Positions 23,902 through 33,001 of a stretch of DNA of 64,000 nucleotides are shown here, one piece after another. The stretch is from NCBI RefSeq assembly GCF_000166195.2, contig NZ_CM001403.1:4048432-4112431 (forward strand), written 5' to 3'. The notes beneath the pieces are model-generated. The model saw only the letters and a program-made list of their open reading frames with translations. It was not told the DNA's origin and did not search any database. A program made the translations under genes and the position numbers. Origin of the DNA: Mucilaginibacter paludis DSM 18603. GTDB taxonomy: Bacteria > Bacteroidota > Bacteroidia > Sphingobacteriales > Sphingobacteriaceae. The stretch's first letter is position 1, and each line of letters begins with the position of its first letter.

Positions 23902-26900
23902 ATGAAGGCAGTTAGTAATTACAATTTACTGATAGAGAAGATAGATACGTTTATACGCAGGTATTATTTAAATAAGCTGTTGCGTGGCGTGATTTTTTTA
24001 GGTGCTATCTTATTTTCGGGATTTGTAGTTGTTACGTTAAGCGAATATTGGGGCAACTTTAGTACCCTGTGGCGTGGTGTTTTATTTTTTGGTTACATCG
24101 TACTTAATATAGCCGTGTTTGGCTGGTTGGTTTTACCGCCCTTATTAGCCTATTTTAAGTTGGGTAGCGGTATTACACATGCAGAGGCCGCGCAGATCAT
24201 CGGGACTCATTTTACTGATGTTCAGGACAAGTTGCTCAATACCCTTCAACTCAAAAAACTGTCTGACGAAAACCCTGAACATCGCTTGTTGATTGAAGCC
24301 AGTATCGATCAAAAAATAGTTTCGCTCACGCCCGTCAGTTTCCCGTCGGCTATCCGCATCAAAGAAAATTTAAAGCATTTAAAATGGGCGCTGGCACCGT
24401 TAGGCATTATCGTTATATTGGCATTTACAGCCCCCGCAATGCTGAAGGATAGTACAGAGCGGTTAATTAAGCACAACCAATATTTCGCACCAAAATCGCC
24501 CTTCCAGTTTGTTATTGTTAATTCCAGGCTTTCAGCAGTACAGGGCGAAGATTTTAAGCTGGAGCTAAGGCTTACCGGCGATAAGTTTCCGAATGATATT
24601 TACCTTGAAACCGGGAAAATCACCTTTAAATTAGATAAAGAAAATATTAGCCGTTTCCATTACCTGTTTTCTAATTTACAACAGAATTTGAAATTCAGAC
24701 TACTGGGTAACGATTTTTCTTCGCCCGAGTACGAGATCAGCGTAAACCTCAAACCATCGCTTCTGCACTTCGATGTCAGCTTGCAATATCCTGCATATAT
24801 TCATAAAAAAAACGAGCAGCTTAACAACGCCGGCGATTTAACCATACCCCTGGGCACCAATGTGCATTGGGCCTTACATACGCAAAACGCCAACGGTGTG
24901 CGCTTTGAAATGAATGGCCACGCGGAGCAACTATTAAGTAACAACAATACGTTTTTACATAACGAAAAGATACTGAAGCCCGGCACCTATACCATTAAAG
25001 CCATTAACCCCAATGTTGCCAATGGCGATTCCGCCACCTACCGCATTAACGTGATTGCCGACCAGCCGCCCGGTATCGAGGTGAATGAAAAGCCTGATTC
25101 GATAAGCTCAAAAGCGATCTATTTTAACGGGAAGATACAAGACGACTACGGCTTTTCAAGTCTCAGTTTTCATTACGCCATAGCATCTCATCAGGGCGAA
25201 AAGCCACGGTTATTTACAAAAACAGTAAAAGCCGATCTGGCTGCCAGTCAGGCTGATTTTTTTTACTTCTGGAACCTGAAAGAGCTGGATGCCAAACCGG
25301 GAGAAGAGGTTACCTATTATTTTGAGGTTGCCGATAACAACACGGTTACAGGCCCGCAGAAGGTCCGTTCGGCCGAACATACTCTCCACGTGCCTACCGA
25401 CAAGGAATTAAATGCGCAGCTGGATGCCGGTACGCAATCTGTAAAACAGAAAATGCAATCGGCCATTAAGCTTGCAAGTCAGTTGGAGAAAGATGCTAAA
25501 AAGCTGAATGAGTTGCTGCTGAACAAGAATTCTCTGTCTTTTGATGAGAAAAAACAGATAGAGGACCTGATGCAAAAGCGCAAGGACCTGGAAAGCCTGG
25601 TGCAGGATATCAAAAAAGAGAACAAACAGAATTTAACAAACCGCCAGGAAAACAAACAGGAGGAAAAAGAGATACTGGATAAACAAAAGCAGATAGAAAA
25701 CCTGTTTAATAATGTGCTGGACGAAAAAACCCGCGAACTGTTGAAAAACCTGCAGCAGATGCTGGAGCAAAATCAGAAGGACCCGGTTCAGGATGAGGTA
25801 TCTAAAATGCAGACAGACAATAAATCGCTCAAAAAAGAACTCGACCGGATGCTGGAGCTTTATAAACAACTGGAGATTGAGCAAAAGTTAAAGGAAAATA
25901 TTGATCAATTGAATAAGCTGGCTGATAAGCAGCAGAAATTAGCAGATGAGAGCAGAAAGGGCAATGCTGATCAAAAATCATTGCAAAAACAGCAAAATGA
26001 TATCAAGAAGGACTTTAAGGATGTAGAGAAATCACTTGATGATGTAAAGCAAAAAAATGAGGAATTGGATAAGAAAAACAATTTTGAAGATCCGAAGGCC
26101 GATGAACAAAAAATTAACGAGCACATGGATAAAAGTGCCGACGATTTAAGTAAAAACAATAAGGCGAAGGCATCACAATCACAACAGCAGGCCGGTAAAC
26201 AAATGCAAGCCCTGGCGCAAAAGCTTCAGCAAATGCAGCAGGATGGTGAAGAGCAGGAAAACCAGGTGAATACGCAGCAGTTAAGGGAATTGATAAAAAA
26301 TCTGGTCAATAACTCCTTCGATCAGGAAAAAACAATGCAGGCATTACGCGGTTTAAATAACGCCGACCCTGCTTATATTAGCTGGACGCAAAAGCAAAAG
26401 GACATTAAGGATAATATGAAAAATGTGGAAGATAGCTTATATTCATTAAGTAAGCGCGTTCCGCAAATACAATCAACGGTAAATAAGGAAGTTGCAATAA
26501 TTAATAGTAATATTGACGATGCTTTAAACAGTTTAGGAGACCGGCGGACAGCTGAGGCTAACCGGAACCAGCAATACGCCATGACATCTATGAATAATTT
26601 GGCATTAATGTTGGCAGAAGCGTTGGATCAGTTACAGAATGCCAGCAAGAACAGTAAAGCCGGAAAGGGTAAAAAGAAGCAGCAGTCCTTATCGCAGTTG
26701 AGCCAGATGCAGCAAAAGCTTAACCAGAATATGCAAAAAATGCGTGAGCAAATGCAGCAAAAAGGTAACAAGGGCCAGCAAAGCGAACAGGGACAGATGA
26801 GCGAGCAATTTGCTAAAATGGCAAGAGAGCAGCAGCTAATTAGGCAGGGTTTGCAGCAAATTAACGAAAGTGATAATAAAGATGGACGAAAAGGCTTAGG

Positions 26901-27225
26901 AAATCTGGACAATATTTCCAAAGAAATGGAACAAACGGAAAAGGATCTCGTAAACAGGAAAATACTGGACGAAACCATTAAGCGGCAGCAGCAGATAAAG
27001 ACCCGTTTGCTGGAGGCCGAAAAGGCAGATCAGGAACGTGAGCAAGACCAGCAAAGGGATAGCAAAGCCGGTAAGGATACGCCACCTGGGTATATCAAAG
27101 CGCTGCAAATGTACCAGCAGATGAAAAACCAGCAAACTGAACAAATACATACCGTTTCGCCCACGTTAAATTATTATTATAAGTCCAAAATAAAAGTATA
27201 TTTTGATCAAATTAATGGTAGATAG
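23902..27225 (+). CDS. DUF4175-type large membrane coiled-coil protein
   Basis: The 1107-residue protein has three hydrophobic segments near the N-terminus (about residues 25-45, 60-85 and 170-190), then a beta-rich region to about residue 500 that would lie on the outer side. The rest is a very long Gln/Lys/Glu-rich coiled coil (QKQQQ, MQQK repeats) up to residue 1080. This layout is that of DUF4175 proteins of Bacteroidota, whose function is unknown; an envelope or cell-shape scaffold is possible. The following ATPase gene starts two bases after its stop, so they are probably co-translated. Confidence 0.75.
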   Translation: MKAVSNYNLLIEKIDTFIRRYYLNKLLRGVIFLGAILFSGFVVVTLSEYWGNFSTLWRGVLFFGYIVLNIAVFGWLVLPPLLAYFKLGSGITHAEAAQIIGTHFTDVQDKLLNTLQLKKLSDENPEHRLLIEASIDQKIVSLTPVSFPSAIRIKENLKHLKWALAPLGIIVILAFTAPAMLKDSTERLIKHNQYFAPKSPFQFVIVNSRLSAVQGEDFKLELRLTGDKFPNDIYLETGKITFKLDKENISRFHYLFSNLQQNLKFRLLGNDFSSPEYEISVNLKPSLLHFDVSLQYPAYIHKKNEQLNNAGDLTIPLGTNVHWALHTQNANGVRFEMNGHAEQLLSNNNTFLHNEKILKPGTYTIKAINPNVANGDSATYRINVIADQPPGIEVNEKPDSISSKAIYFNGKIQDDYGFSSLSFHYAIASHQGEKPRLFTKTVKADLAASQADFFYFWNLKELDAKPGEEVTYYFEVADNNTVTGPQKVRSAEHTLHVPTDKELNAQLDAGTQSVKQKMQSAIKLASQLEKDAKKLNELLLNKNSLSFDEKKQIEDLMQKRKDLESLVQDIKKENKQNLTNRQENKQEEKEILDKQKQIENLFNNVLDEKTRELLKNLQQMLEQNQKDPVQDEVSKMQTDNKSLKKELDRMLELYKQLEIEQKLKENIDQLNKLADKQQKLADESRKGNADQKSLQKQQNDIKKDFKDVEKSLDDVKQKNEELDKKNNFEDPKADEQKINEHMDKSADDLSKNNKAKASQSQQQAGKQMQALAQKLQQMQQDGEEQENQVNTQQLRELIKNLVNNSFDQEKTMQALRGLNNADPAYISWTQKQKDIKDNMKNVEDSLYSLSKRVPQIQSTVNKEVAIINSNIDDALNSLGDRRTAEANRNQQYAMTSMNNLALMLAEALDQLQNASKNSKAGKGKKKQQSLSQLSQMQQKLNQNMQKMREQMQQKGNKGQQSEQGQMSEQFAKMAREQQLIRQGLQQINESDNKDGRKGLGNLDNISKEMEQTEKDLVNRKILDETIKRQQQIKTRLLEAEKADQEREQDQQRDSKAGKDTPPGYIKALQMYQQMKNQQTEQIHTVSPTLNYYYKSKIKVYFDQINGR

Positions 27226-27226
27226 T

Positions 27227-27649
27227 ATGGAACAGGCCAACATAAGAACCGGCGAATTATTTACGTTGCAATTGCCGTCGGAAATGGAGAGCCTTACTTC
27301 GCTCGAAAATTTAATTGAGGAACTGGCAGATAAGTATCAGATAGGTGAGGATACCTTTGCAAATATGATGACTTGTTTAAATGAGGCATTTGTTAACGCT
27401 ATTGTACATGGCAATAAACTGGATGCTAATAAAAAAGTGATTATTAACGCCGACGTAGATAAGCGACGCATTGTATGGACCATTACCGATGAAGGTACCG
27501 GGTTTGATTTTAATAATCTGCCCGATCCTACCGCACCCGAAAACCTGGAAAACCTAACCGGACGGGGGGTATATATTGTTAAACAACTTGCCGACCAATG
27601 TGTATTTAATAAAGCCGGGAACGAAATTGAATTGCATTTTAAAATTTAA
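27227..27649 (+). CDS. Anti-sigma-factor-type HATPase (RsbW-like)
   Basis: The 140-residue protein is a stand-alone GHKL ATPase domain. The N-box is NEAFVNAIVHGN, G1 is TDEGTGFDF and G2 is LTGRGVYIVKQLAD. This is the single-domain anti-sigma regulatory kinase type that phosphorylates an STAS antagonist or binds a sigma factor; no partner is encoded here. ATG 27227 is two bases after the DUF4175 stop; an in-frame TTG at 27203 would overlap that gene by 23 bases and is less likely. ybeY follows after two bases. Confidence 0.82.
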   Translation: MEQANIRTGELFTLQLPSEMESLTSLENLIEELADKYQIGEDTFANMMTCLNEAFVNAIVHGNKLDANKKVIINADVDKRRIVWTITDEGTGFDFNNLPDPTAPENLENLTGRGVYIVKQLADQCVFNKAGNEIELHFKI

Positions 27650-27651
27650 TA

Positions 27652-28080
27652 ATGCCTGTACCTGTTTTTTTTTTCGAAGAGGATATTCAATTCAAGCCTA
27701 AAAATAAAACCCGTTTAAGGGATTGGATTAAGGCGGCCGTTATTGCGGAAGGCTACAAGCTTAAAGAGTTGAATTACATTTTTTGTTCTGACCGATATCT
27801 GATTGAGTTGAACCAACAGTACCTTAATCACGATACTTATACCGATATTATTACGTTTGATAATTCCGAGTCAGAAGGTATCGTTATAGGCGATATTTTT
27901 ATTTCTGTGGAACGGATAAAGGAAAATGCCTCACTGTTTTCGGTAAGCGAAGCAGAGGAGTTGCACCGGGTAATTATTCATGGTGTTTTGCATTTGCTGG
28001 GTTATAAGGATAAAACTAAAAGTGATAAAGCCTTGATGACCAGTAAAGAAAACCTATATCTTTCTCAGCTTTCTGTGTAA
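27652..28080 (+). CDS. ybeY: Endoribonuclease YbeY (16S rRNA maturation)
   Basis: YbeY is a zinc endonuclease for 16S rRNA 3' processing and ribosome quality control. The 142-residue protein has TDIITFDNSE and the metal motif HGVLHLLGYKDKT. The third His of the usual H-x3-H-x5-H set is replaced by Lys-Asp-Lys, a form I recall as common in Bacteroidota YbeY. It is the last gene of a tight three-gene group with the DUF4175 protein and the HATPase. Confidence 0.9.
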   Translation: MPVPVFFFEEDIQFKPKNKTRLRDWIKAAVIAEGYKLKELNYIFCSDRYLIELNQQYLNHDTYTDIITFDNSESEGIVIGDIFISVERIKENASLFSVSEAEELHRVIIHGVLHLLGYKDKTKSDKALMTSKENLYLSQLSV

Positions 28081-28150
28081 AATTTATATAGTGTAAACAG
28101 ATGTTAAACAAAATCTGCTTACAATTGCTGTAACTAAAAATAAAAACGAG

Positions 28151-28663
28151 ATGAAAACGCTATCCATTTTAATAATTGCCCTGCTGTTTGCAGGTCCGGC
28201 TTCGGTTTACGACTTTAAATTGAAAACAATTGAAGGCAAGGATTTTAACCTGGCAAAGTATAAAGGGAAAAAATTACTAATTGTTAACACCGCTTCAAAA
28301 TGTGGTTATACTCCCCAGTATGCCGAACTTCAAAAACTGGCTGATCAATATAAAGACAAGCTCGTGGTAATTGGCTTTCCGGCAAATAACTTTGGAGGGC
28401 AGGAGCCTGGTGCAAATTCACTGATTAAGGAGTTTTGTTCGAAAAATTATGGAGTTACTTTCCCCTTAAGCGAAAAAGTAAGTGTGAAGGGTGACGATAT
28501 ATCTCCTTTGTTTAAATTTTTAACATCGGCACCCAATCCTGACTTTACAGGTGATATCAAATGGAATTTTGAGAAATTCCTGATCGACGAAAACGGTAAA
28601 TTAATTCACCGCTACCGCTCGGGTACTACACCATTATCGCCCGAAATTACAAAGGAATTGTAA
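28151..28663 (+). CDS. Glutathione peroxidase-family thiol peroxidase
   Basis: The 170-residue protein has a short hydrophobic N-terminus (MKTLSILIIALLFAGPASV) that suggests export. The peroxidatic Cys is in NTASKCGYTPQY, the Gln in GGQEP and the Trp-Asn in KWNFEKF. It has no selenocysteine; the second Cys in KEFCSKNYG suggests thioredoxin-dependent reduction of peroxides. It is followed by a terminator and has its own leader. Confidence 0.92.
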   Translation: MKTLSILIIALLFAGPASVYDFKLKTIEGKDFNLAKYKGKKLLIVNTASKCGYTPQYAELQKLADQYKDKLVVIGFPANNFGGQEPGANSLIKEFCSKNYGVTFPLSEKVSVKGDDISPLFKFLTSAPNPDFTGDIKWNFEKFLIDENGKLIHRYRSGTTPLSPEITKEL

Positions 28664-28736
28664 TTGACTACCGGAAGGGATGATAAAACTCCCCGGTAAA
28701 AGTTGACTATACAAGCTGTTTTTAATGAAATACACC

Positions 28737-28764
28737 GGCTCCTTTATTTAAGGGGCCTTTTTTA
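28737..28764 (+). terminator. Terminator after the peroxidase gene
   Basis: GGCTCCTT (28737-28744) pairs with AAGGGGCC (28750-28757) with one G-T wobble and a five-base loop, followed by six T. It lies 74 bases after the peroxidase stop. Confidence 0.75.
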
Positions 28765-28862
28765 TAGATAAATTAATACAATATTTACACCTGGGTAATT
28801 AAATTATAAAACAAAATGTTAAATTGTGGCTTATGCACATAATTTAATTAGTTAATCTATTG

Positions 28863-30734
28863 ATGATCAGATACGGCACTCTATTAGCATTTTTTTCACT
28901 TTGCGGCTTTTATGGCTTTGCTCAAATTATTTTACATCCCCCGTCAAATTTAGAGGCAACTTACCTTAAAGGTACGCGTACGTTAAACGGCAAACCCGGA
29001 AACGCTTACTGGCAAAATACAGCCAAATATGCCATCAGGGTTAAGTTTGATCCCAAAACCAGGAACCTGGCGGGTACGGTTGATATCGATTATACCAATA
29101 ATAGCCCAGATACACTTAAAGAGATAGACTTTAAGCTTTATCCCAATTTTTACAAGGAAGGAGCTATGCGTAATTACCGGCTTGATCCGGTGGATATGAA
29201 CGAAGGTGTGCGCATCCAAAAATTAAGTATTAATCAAACCGATCTGGATGTATCAAAGCTTGATATAGAGTATACCAATATGGCTGTCGGCATCAACCCA
29301 CTGTTACCTAAAGGCAAAGTGCATGTTGCTGTTACTTATTCGTACGAGCTCAATAAAACATCCCATGTGCGCACCGGCCAAATCGATTCGGGCTCTTATT
29401 TTATTGCCTATTTCTTTCCCCGGATTGCCGTTTACGACGATATTGACGGCTGGAACAAGTACCCTTATTTAGGCAGCGAAGAGTTTTATAACGATTTTTG
29501 CCATTTTAATGCCGAAATAACTGTGCCGTCCAACTACACAGTTTGGGCTACAGGCGATTTAAAGAACACAGGCGAAGTATATACCGACGAGATTGCAAAA
29601 AGGATAGAAACTGCCGGGAAAGCCGACAGTGTAACAACCATTATTGGCGAGGCCGATTTACAAGCGGGCAATGTAACCCGAAAAAACGGCGAAAATAATA
29701 CCTGGAAGTTTGAAGCAGATAACGTAACCGATTTAGCCTTTGCTACCAGTAACCACTATATGTGGCAGGCTACCAGCCTGGTGGTCGACTCGCTTACCGC
29801 AAGGCGTACCCGTGTTGACGCGGTTTTTAACCCTATCCATAAGGATTATTTTAACGTGGTTAACTATGCCCGTAAAACTGTAGAAGCGATGAGCTTTAAG
29901 TTCCCTAAATGGCCGTTCCCTTATCCGCACGAAACGGTGGTTGATGGCTTAGATCAGATGGAATATCCTATGATGGCCAACGATAATCCGCTGGAAAAAT
30001 TTGAAGATGAAATTGAATTAACCGATCACGAGATATTTCATACCATGTTCCCCTTTTATATGGGCATTAACGAAACCAAATACGGTTGGATGGATGAGGG
30101 CTGGGCAACCATCGGGGAGTGGATGCTGAGCCCTCTGATCGATTCGAGAGTGATTGACAAGGATGGTTTAGCCACTTATGAAAACAATGCCGGCAAGGAG
30201 GATGATGTACCGGTTACTACTTTAACCACACAGCTATCAGGCGTGAGCTTTGTAAACAATTCTTATTACAAACCCGGCCTGGGCTATTTGTATGTTAAAG
30301 ATATGCTTGGGGATGCATTGTTTATCAAAGCGCTGCATTATTACATCGAACAATGGCACGGAAAGCATCCTATGCCATACGACTTTTTCAATTGCATCAA
30401 TACCGCTTCGGGAAAAAATTTGAATTGGTTTTGGAAGAATTGGTTTCTCGACAGGGGCTTCCCCGATCAAGCCATTAGCAAGGTTAGCCACCATAGCGCT
30501 GATTACCAGGTTATAGTTACCAACAAGGGGACAAAAATGGTTCCGGTTGATTTGACGGTTTATTATACCGATGGGCAAACCAAACTAATCCACAAAGATA
30601 TTTCGTGCTGGGAGAATGGCAACCACGCCATTGCAGTCAACTTTACGGCAGCAAAAAAAATAGACAGGATAGTTTTAGGAACTCTTTATGATGTGGATAT
30701 CAATAAAAAGGATAATGTTTACAGCGCGAAATAA
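28863..30734 (+). CDS. M1-family zinc metallopeptidase
   Basis: The 623-residue protein starts MIRYGTLLAFFSLCGFYGFAQ, a signal peptide. An N-terminal beta domain (about 40-270) precedes the catalytic domain with the zinc motif HEIFH at residues 389-393 and the third ligand Glu in MDEGWA. The exopeptidase GxMEN motif is changed to QMEYPMM, so it may not act as a classical aminopeptidase. WNKYPYLG and the C-terminal region are as in Bacteroidota M1 proteins. Of two in-line starts (TTG 28860, ATG 28863) the ATG was chosen. A long perfect terminator hairpin overlaps its end. Confidence 0.88.
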   Translation: MIRYGTLLAFFSLCGFYGFAQIILHPPSNLEATYLKGTRTLNGKPGNAYWQNTAKYAIRVKFDPKTRNLAGTVDIDYTNNSPDTLKEIDFKLYPNFYKEGAMRNYRLDPVDMNEGVRIQKLSINQTDLDVSKLDIEYTNMAVGINPLLPKGKVHVAVTYSYELNKTSHVRTGQIDSGSYFIAYFFPRIAVYDDIDGWNKYPYLGSEEFYNDFCHFNAEITVPSNYTVWATGDLKNTGEVYTDEIAKRIETAGKADSVTTIIGEADLQAGNVTRKNGENNTWKFEADNVTDLAFATSNHYMWQATSLVVDSLTARRTRVDAVFNPIHKDYFNVVNYARKTVEAMSFKFPKWPFPYPHETVVDGLDQMEYPMMANDNPLEKFEDEIELTDHEIFHTMFPFYMGINETKYGWMDEGWATIGEWMLSPLIDSRVIDKDGLATYENNAGKEDDVPVTTLTTQLSGVSFVNNSYYKPGLGYLYVKDMLGDALFIKALHYYIEQWHGKHPMPYDFFNCINTASGKNLNWFWKNWFLDRGFPDQAISKVSHHSADYQVIVTNKGTKMVPVDLTVYYTDGQTKLIHKDISCWENGNHAIAVNFTAAKKIDRIVLGTLYDVDINKKDNVYSAK

Positions 30735-30753
30735 GCTGTAAACATTATCCTTT
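30707..30753 (+). terminator. Long perfect hairpin terminator overlapping the M1 gene end
   Basis: The arms starting GGATAATG (30710-30725) and ending CATTATCC (30735-30750) are perfectly complementary over 16 bases, extendable to 19 with flanking A/T, around a nine-base loop. T-rich sequence follows. The left arm encodes the last codons of the peptidase and the loop contains its TAA stop. Confidence 0.8.
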
Positions 30754-30798
30754 AATTTTTATATCAGTGTCGCGTTTGCGATTATAATAACGTTCCGT

Positions 30799-31170
30799 TA
30801 AGTTGTTGATTGTCAATACTGAATCTCTCTCCATCATGTCATCCCGACGCGAGGAGGGACCTTTTGCGCGCGATAAGTATGCAGCATATCGGGGGGCGCT
30901 GATTGTCAATCGCTTATTTTGCGTTAATTATTCAGTATTCTTAATTTACAACATCGGCACGCTCAATCGCCGCGTGAAGGGCTGTTACTTTTGTCTTGAC
31001 ACAAAAGTAACCAAAAAGTCAAGACTGCCCGATCCTTCCGCCCACGGGGCCAGCTCCCGGCCCGGCGTGCAGTCGGGCTTTTGCGCACTTTCTTTCTGCG
31101 CTTGGTAATCTATAAGGTTCAAACGTCATCCCTGTTTTTTTTTCGGTTTGTCGGGTCCAGCACTTATAAT
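30799..31170 (+). repeat. SRE copy 3
   Basis: A complete SRE. P1 is CACGC/GCGTG. P2 is GTTACTTTTGT 30984-30994 with ACAAAAGTAAC 31001-31011: one T fewer than copy 2 on one side and one A fewer on the other, so the stem stays perfect. P3 is loop CTTGAC with GTCAAG (31018-31023); P4 GACTGC/GCAGTC is kept. Together with a short tail it fills the 514 bases between the M1 gene and psd. Confidence 0.85.
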
Positions 31171-31248
31171 ACCGGGTATTCGCGGCCAAAATAACGAGTC
31201 GGAGGCACAACCAATTTCACTTAAAGCCCCGGTTAGGTTACTTAGCTA

Positions 31249-31911
31249 TTAAGCTTGTAATTCGGCCAGGATGGTACGCCCGCCTTTAACAACTTCGCCC
31301 AGCTCAACGTTAATTTTGGTGCCGAGTGGTAAAAAAATATCTACCCGCGAGCCGAATTTAATAAAGCCGAACTGCGCCCCTTGCTCTACCACATCACCTT
31401 CTTTTACGTACCATACAATGCGGCGCGCCAATGCTCCGGCAATCTGGCGGAACAATACGGTTATACCGGCACTGTTTTCGATAGCTATAGTGGTGCGCTC
31501 GTTTTCTGTTGACGATTTTGGGTGCCATGCTACCAGGTATTTACCCGGGTGGTATTTAAAGTATTTAACAACACCCCTGATTGGGTTGCGGTTAACATGC
31601 ACGTTGATAGGCGACATAAAAACCGATACCTGGATGCGTTTATCTTTTAAAAATTCGGTTTCTTCAACTTCCTCAATTACTACAACTTTGCCATCGGCAG
31701 GGCAAAGCACCATTTTTTCATCGGTAGCGATATCAAAATTAGGGCTACGGAAAAACTGCAGGATAATAACGAACAGTAAAAACGAAAGGATGTAAATAAA
31801 CCATTTGAAGGCGTGAGCCTGCGGGAAATAAAACTGGATCAGTGCATTTAACACAAAAATGAAAAGTATGCACAGCGCAATTGATGTATATCCTTCTTTA
31901 TGGATGGTCAT
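31249..31911 (-). CDS. psd: Phosphatidylserine decarboxylase (short, class II type)
   Basis: Psd converts phosphatidylserine to phosphatidylethanolamine at the inner membrane. The 220-residue form has two N-terminal membrane segments, then the conserved VLCPADGKV, SVFMSPINVHVNRNP and the self-cleavage site FGSRVDIFLP, where the Gly-Ser bond is cut to make the pyruvoyl group. The next gene upstream on the same strand is cdsA, which makes the CDP-diacylglycerol precursor, so the pair forms a phospholipid synthesis unit. Confidence 0.93.
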   Translation of the reverse strand: MTIHKEGYTSIALCILFIFVLNALIQFYFPQAHAFKWFIYILSFLLFVIILQFFRSPNFDIATDEKMVLCPADGKVVVIEEVEETEFLKDKRIQVSVFMSPINVHVNRNPIRGVVKYFKYHPGKYLVAWHPKSSTENERTTIAIENSAGITVLFRQIAGALARRIVWYVKEGDVVEQGAQFGFIKFGSRVDIFLPLGTKINVELGEVVKGGRTILAELQA

Positions 31912-31942
31912 GGGGTAAATGATAATTTATAATACAAAAATA

Positions 31943-32746
31943 CTAATTTGAAATTAAGTACAGGTAAACAAAAACGGCAGGGGCGGCCAGCAATAAACCA
32001 TCAAACCTATCAAGTAAGCCGCCATGTCCGGGTAGCAGGGTGCCCGAGTCTTTGGCGTTAAAGCTGCGCTTAAGCATGGATTCTATTAAATCGCCCATGG
32101 TGCCGAAGCTGGATATCAGTACGGCTATCGTCATCCACTGCCTCCAGTTGATATCCGGAAAATAATGGCAAACTAAAAGCGATATGGCCATGGTGAACAA
32201 CATCCCTCCAAAGAAGCCTTCCCATGTTTTTTTAGGAGAATGCCTTTCAAACAACTTTGTTTTGCCAAACTTGAGGCCTACCACGTAGGCACCGGTATCA
32301 TTTGCCCAAAGCAGCAATAAAAAGCCTAATGGGAAATGGTAAGCAAACTTACCGGTAATAAAGGCCAGCGCAAACAAAAAGCAAAATGGAGAGACTGAAA
32401 AAATAAAACCCAGGCAAGTATAAGCGATGTTGTTGAACGGATGTTCTGATTTTTTATAAAGTTCTGCGATAAAAATGCTTAATAATACCGGTATACTGAT
32501 CAATAAAAACTTAGGATCGATGTTGAGGATATAGTGTAAATTATTGCCTGCAAATATGCACAGGCCACCTATCAGCCCTGCCACGCGGTTGGGCGAAATA
32601 TCGGGCGATTTTACCAGGGTATAAAACTCGTTGAGGCATAAAAAACTCAGTAAGCCTAAAAAAGCGGTAAAAATATAAGGGCCGTTCACTAACGAGGCCA
32701 GCATGATGGCAACAAAAAAGAAGCCTGTTATAGCACGGGTTTTCAT
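31943..32746 (-). CDS. cdsA: Phosphatidate cytidylyltransferase
   Basis: CdsA makes CDP-diacylglycerol from phosphatidate and CTP in the inner membrane. The 267-residue protein has about eight membrane helices and the C-terminal family signature: ESMLKRSFNAKDSG and LPGHGGLLDRFDGLL. LLLWANDTGAYVVG and SPKKTWEG are further conserved blocks. It is 31 bases upstream of psd on the minus strand. Confidence 0.94.
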   Translation of the reverse strand: MKTRAITGFFFVAIMLASLVNGPYIFTAFLGLLSFLCLNEFYTLVKSPDISPNRVAGLIGGLCIFAGNNLHYILNIDPKFLLISIPVLLSIFIAELYKKSEHPFNNIAYTCLGFIFSVSPFCFLFALAFITGKFAYHFPLGFLLLLWANDTGAYVVGLKFGKTKLFERHSPKKTWEGFFGGMLFTMAISLLVCHYFPDINWRQWMTIAVLISSFGTMGDLIESMLKRSFNAKDSGTLLPGHGGLLDRFDGLLLAAPAVFVYLYLISN

Positions 32747-32785
32747 AAGGTATACTATCCTTTTGTAATTATTAACTCACAGCGT

Positions 32786-33001
32786 TTACAAATTGGGAGC
32801 TTGATTCAGGATGATCACTTCAATGGCTTTGCTGAAATCTTCCTGATGAATATACACCTCAATATTGCCGAACGTACGGTGGGCCGAGTCTTGTTTGTTA
32901 ATCAACACGCTGGTTATCTGATGTTCGGTGAGCATCTGTTTCACAATTTCCGATTGGTAATAATTGGTAGACGTGAAAATCTTAACCCAGTTCTTTTCCA
33001 T
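32786..33001 (-). CDS. DUF2007 putative signal-transducing protein
   Basis: A 71-residue protein beginning EKNWVKIFTSTNYYQSEIVKQMLTE, the usual DUF2007 pattern (a small ferredoxin-like or ACT-like fold), with the central SVLINKQDS and GNIEVYIHQED. The role is unknown. Its start overlaps the stop of the CPBP protease gene by one base (33001), which suggests translational coupling. Confidence 0.78.
   Translation of the reverse strand: MEKNWVKIFTSTNYYQSEIVKQMLTEHQITSVLINKQDSAHRTFGNIEVYIHQEDFSKAIEVIILNQAPNL

Noticed and set aside
26628..27150. Leu/Cys-rich antisense frames opposite the DUF4175 gene
   Set aside because: They arise from the Gln/Lys-rich coiled-coil codons read on the other strand.
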